Shown here piece by piece: positions 27,772 through 30,022 of a stretch of DNA of 30,022 nucleotides (position 1 is its first letter; every line of letters starts with the position of its first letter). Under the pieces are notes generated by a model that was not told where the DNA came from, searched no databases, and was given only the letters and a program-made list of their open reading frames with translations. The position numbers were made by a program, and so were the translations under genes. The stretch comes from a virus, in IMG/VR virus record IMGVR_UViG_3300041402_000316, positions 1 through 30,022 of that record, one strand, 5' to 3'.

Positions 27772-28050
27772 TTACCCCTCGTCGGCTTCTTTGATTAAAT
27801 AGAGCATATCGACTCGCGTCGGCAACTTGCAAATAATTTGGAAGTAAGCCGGGCGTCCGTTCTGCGCCGGAGACACCTCGTCCATACCACCATACTCGTC
27901 GCACTTCTGACAAGCGGAGAGCAACCGCATCGCGCCGACCTTCATCTTCCGGCAACGTATAACCGGAACGGCCTCGCCGACAATCGGATCGCCCTCGCCC
28001 TTCGCCTTCTCCATCGCCTTTGCATGCGGCGTCTTGTTCTCTTCTGCCAT
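27772..28050 (-). CDS. Small Cys-containing protein beside the tail hub
   Basis: 92 residues from ATG 28050 with AGGGGGTAAGGGC upstream; an upstream extension is a shadow of the hub gene end. The first 40 residues are charged (MAEENKTPHAKAMEKAKGEG). Then VIRCRKMKVGAMRLLSACQK, CDEYGG, FQIICKLPTRVDMLYLI follow: four cysteines that could hold one metal. No family is recognised. Confidence 0.6.
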   Translation of the reverse strand: MAEENKTPHAKAMEKAKGEGDPIVGEAVPVIRCRKMKVGAMRLLSACQKCDEYGGMDEVSPAQNGRPAYFQIICKLPTRVDMLYLIKEADEG

Positions 28051-28054
28051 GCCC

Positions 28055-29725
28055 TTACCCCCTAATATAAAAGCCGGGATCGTTCCCCGCCCCAAGCTGA
28101 TTAGACCCGTCGCCGACGAAAGCGTATTCCTGTTCGGATGCGCTCGCCGAATCCCAATCGTTCGTGTGTCCCGGCGGGCTTATAAATCCATATTGCAAAT
28201 AAAATTTTGTCTCGATAAATTCAACATCAATCTCCATCGTTCCGAAATTAGGGCGAACGCTTGTAAGCATGCAACGCTCGTCCGTCCAATCGAGATCTCC
28301 TTTCTCCGAGACTTCTCTTGTCGTAATATCTCGGAGATCCGTCGGCTTGATAAATGTCGAATTGTAAGCAACGTCATTTATCCCAACTTTCGCCGTTACC
28401 TTAACAGACGGATCACGGAAACGCGACAAGAGATTTTGAGCCAACGCGATCGAATGATTGAGTCCGCCCAAAGCTGTAACAGTTAAGGCGTCCGTTTCGT
28501 TTCCGACGGGAAGATCTCCATAAGTCACAACGACCCGGATAGACTTTGTTGCATCCGAGTCCAGAATCTTATATTCGCCGTTCTTCGTAACCTTGACCGC
28601 TTCCCCGATCGTTCCGCCGGGCGCGGTATACTGCAAAGTCTCGTTCGTCGAGTTGTACGTTATAAGCCCGGTCGTCGATCCCGCCGGATTATTCTTTGAG
28701 ACGTGATAAACGACGATCCCTGTAATGTTCGACGTGTAAGTATACGTCCGTGATTTCGTCCACCGATCTTTGATCTCAAGAGTTTTCTCTTCGCCCCATT
28801 GAGTGATCGAATCGCTATCGATCGCCACGACCGCCGACTCGAAGTTGATAAACGGTTCGTCGTCCCCGCTTTCGTCATAATCGAAATGCACTTCTATTCG
28901 GTTGTAAAATAAAGACTCGTACCCGCTCTCGCAAGAGATTGAATCCTCTTTCAAGTTTACCGTGTCTGTCCACTTCTCAACCGTCTGTCCGGGAAGCGGC
29001 GGATTAAAACTTTTTACCGTGATCTTCTCGCCATCGTGCAAGACGAAAAAGTTCCCGATCAACTGCAATTCGTTAATGAGCTTGTCGATCTTTTCGGACT
29101 TATGTAAACGGCGATCGATGATTCGCCCCGCAAACCAGAGATCGCGCTCCGCCTCGATCCCGGTCGTGTCAACCTTCCCCGGATCGATTCCGGCCTTATC
29201 TTTCAAAAGATCGAGCACCACGTCGAGAATATTCGTATTGCGATAATCGACCGTCGCCGGATCTGGATTCGAGCCCGCCGCGATCGCCGGGATCTTCTGT
29301 CCACAATCATACATATCATCGACCGCGAAGATTTTAAGTTCGTTGTTGTCAAGCTCCCATTTGACAATCTTCCCGTCAAACGACGGAGCATAATCGGAGT
29401 AAGCGAAGCCGTCGGCAATAAAACCGTCGTAACGAATAACGCGCCTATTCTTGAGATATTCGGAGTTTATGAGCTTCTGGACGAGAGTCTTGCCGGAGAT
29501 CGTGAAGCTGATCCGTCCGCGAGTAGACCAACCCTTTTGAGTGTCGAGCTTGTTCTGCATAGTGGAATGACGAACGACGACACCCTCGACGTCGGAAAAG
29601 CCGTTCCCCTGTCCCGTTCCAAACTTCCGAACGCCGGAGTCGAGCGTTACCTCGAAGATCGTTGTCGGCCTGTTGTTGCCTTTCCTAAGCTCCCGAAGGA
29701 AAGCCGATGTAAGCGTTATTGCCAT
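28055..29725 (-). CDS. Tail hub/baseplate-type protein with internal beta insertion
   Basis: 556 residues, ATG 29725, 1 nt after the preceding gene. The start (LTSAFLRELRKGNNRPTTIF, EVTLDSGVRKFGTG) and a hub-like series of strands (FTISGKTLVQKLIN, RYDGFIADGFAYSD, FDGKIVKWELDNNELKIFA) resemble phage proteins at the tail tip (DUF2163/BR0599-like pattern; weak). Residues ~130-280 look like the helical/beta part of a gp27-type hub. Around 325-405 lies a Thr/Ser-rich beta domain (ITYNSTNETLQYTAPGGTIG) that looks inserted, after which hub-like sequence resumes (LAQNLLSRFRDPSVKVTAKV). Confidence 0.6.
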   Translation of the reverse strand: MAITLTSAFLRELRKGNNRPTTIFEVTLDSGVRKFGTGQGNGFSDVEGVVVRHSTMQNKLDTQKGWSTRGRISFTISGKTLVQKLINSEYLKNRRVIRYDGFIADGFAYSDYAPSFDGKIVKWELDNNELKIFAVDDMYDCGQKIPAIAAGSNPDPATVDYRNTNILDVVLDLLKDKAGIDPGKVDTTGIEAERDLWFAGRIIDRRLHKSEKIDKLINELQLIGNFFVLHDGEKITVKSFNPPLPGQTVEKWTDTVNLKEDSISCESGYESLFYNRIEVHFDYDESGDDEPFINFESAVVAIDSDSITQWGEEKTLEIKDRWTKSRTYTYTSNITGIVVYHVSKNNPAGSTTGLITYNSTNETLQYTAPGGTIGEAVKVTKNGEYKILDSDATKSIRVVVTYGDLPVGNETDALTVTALGGLNHSIALAQNLLSRFRDPSVKVTAKVGINDVAYNSTFIKPTDLRDITTREVSEKGDLDWTDERCMLTSVRPNFGTMEIDVEFIETKFYLQYGFISPPGHTNDWDSASASEQEYAFVGDGSNQLGAGNDPGFYIRG

Positions 29726-29726
29726 T

Positions 29727-30022
29727 CTACTCTTTCCGTCCTACGAGGTTGATCGTCACATGCCTATAAACTCCGGCGAGATCAAGGGGATTATTGAAGT
29801 CGTCGTCCGGGCGCATTAAAGAAACTTTTGTCGGACTGTTCGCTGTGTCGTGCGCAACAAAAAAATTCTTCACCCCGGACACGCTTCGCCAATCTACGAC
29901 TTTGGCATACGTTATCGGATCAGCAAAGAGGCGAAAATTCATAATCCGCCGCGTGTACTTCGTGTGGATGCCCGAAACATATCCGTCTTGCGTCACATTT
30001 ACAATCTTGGAATCTTGCTCGC
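29727..30022 (-). CDS. Tail-tip protein, C-terminal part
   Basis: The frame is open to the right edge (no stop before 30022), so the gene starts outside the window and only its last 98 codons are seen. GTG 29996 is an internal valine or a less likely start. The visible part is beta-rich (YTRRIMNFRLFADPITYAKV, VKNFFVAHDTANSPTKVSLM, GVYRHVTINLVGRKE). It lies just before the hub gene, where DUF2460-like and similar tail tip proteins usually occur, but I cannot assign a family. Confidence 0.6.
   Translation of the reverse strand, partial: EQDSKIVNVTQDGYVSGIHTKYTRRIMNFRLFADPITYAKVVDWRSVSGVKNFFVAHDTANSPTKVSLMRPDDDFNNPLDLAGVYRHVTINLVGRKE

Noticed and set aside
1-30022. CRISPR arrays, rRNA, insertion sequences, att sites, lysogeny genes
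   Set aside because: I saw no regularly spaced repeats, transposase or integrase motifs, or repressor-type genes; absence applies only to this window.

Overview
This window is a stretch of a tailed double-stranded DNA phage (or integrated prophage). Every gene I can support, about 54 of them, lies on the minus strand. They are tightly packed with ATGA, GTGA, TTGA and TAATG overlaps, so transcription runs from high to low coordinates. No integrase, repressor, tRNA, IS element, CRISPR array or polymerase gene is visible. The capsid, portal, TerL, HK97-gp10-like and tail-hub proteins point to a siphovirus-like (possibly other Caudoviricetes) particle. The host cannot be named. An Fn3 domain of the kind common in secreted proteins of sulfate- and metal-reducing bacteria is only a weak hint.

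Layout in transcription order. (1) 30.0-26.9 kb: tail tip, with the end of one tail gene, a hub-like protein, a small Cys protein and a fibre-like protein. (2) 26.9-24.4 kb: lysis cassette, with two small membrane proteins, an M15-type endolysin, a three-helix holin, a spanin-like protein and a membrane/Fn3 fusion. (3) 24.4-20.6 kb: a second adhesin block, with two unknown tail-type proteins, a LamG-fold protein and a large beta-rich tail protein. (4) 20.55-20.36 kb: a non-coding control region with hairpins and a possible promoter. (5) 20.35-10.16 kb: early region of many small genes around a recombination/replication core (Gp157-family protein, ERF annealing protein, PD-(D/E)XK-type protein, replisome-organizer-like protein, possible helicase loader, VRR-NUC nuclease). 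(6) 10.17-10.06 kb: a TTGACA-type promoter and repeats in front of the terminase genes. (7) 10.05-0 kb: packaging and head genes (TerS, TerL, portal, MuF-like protein, scaffold, major capsid, connectors), leaving the window at the left edge. The tail tube and tape measure genes are absent. They would fit in the unseen part if the genome is circular or circularly permuted.

The main observations are these. A short N-terminal motif is shared by the scaffold and the major capsid protein. Three zinc-binding mini-proteins sit directly after TerL, portal and the MuF-like protein. A GT42/DUF115-like transferase gene lies inside the head operon. A TTATATATAA-centred element occurs three times. The tetranucleotide GATC is very frequent in the backbone but almost absent from a 1.9 kb adhesin cassette, whose ribosome binding sites also differ in style (AAGGAG rather than AAGGGGG). 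A holin-like membrane region is fused to an Fn3 domain. All functional names are read from sequence by eye; no database search was possible.
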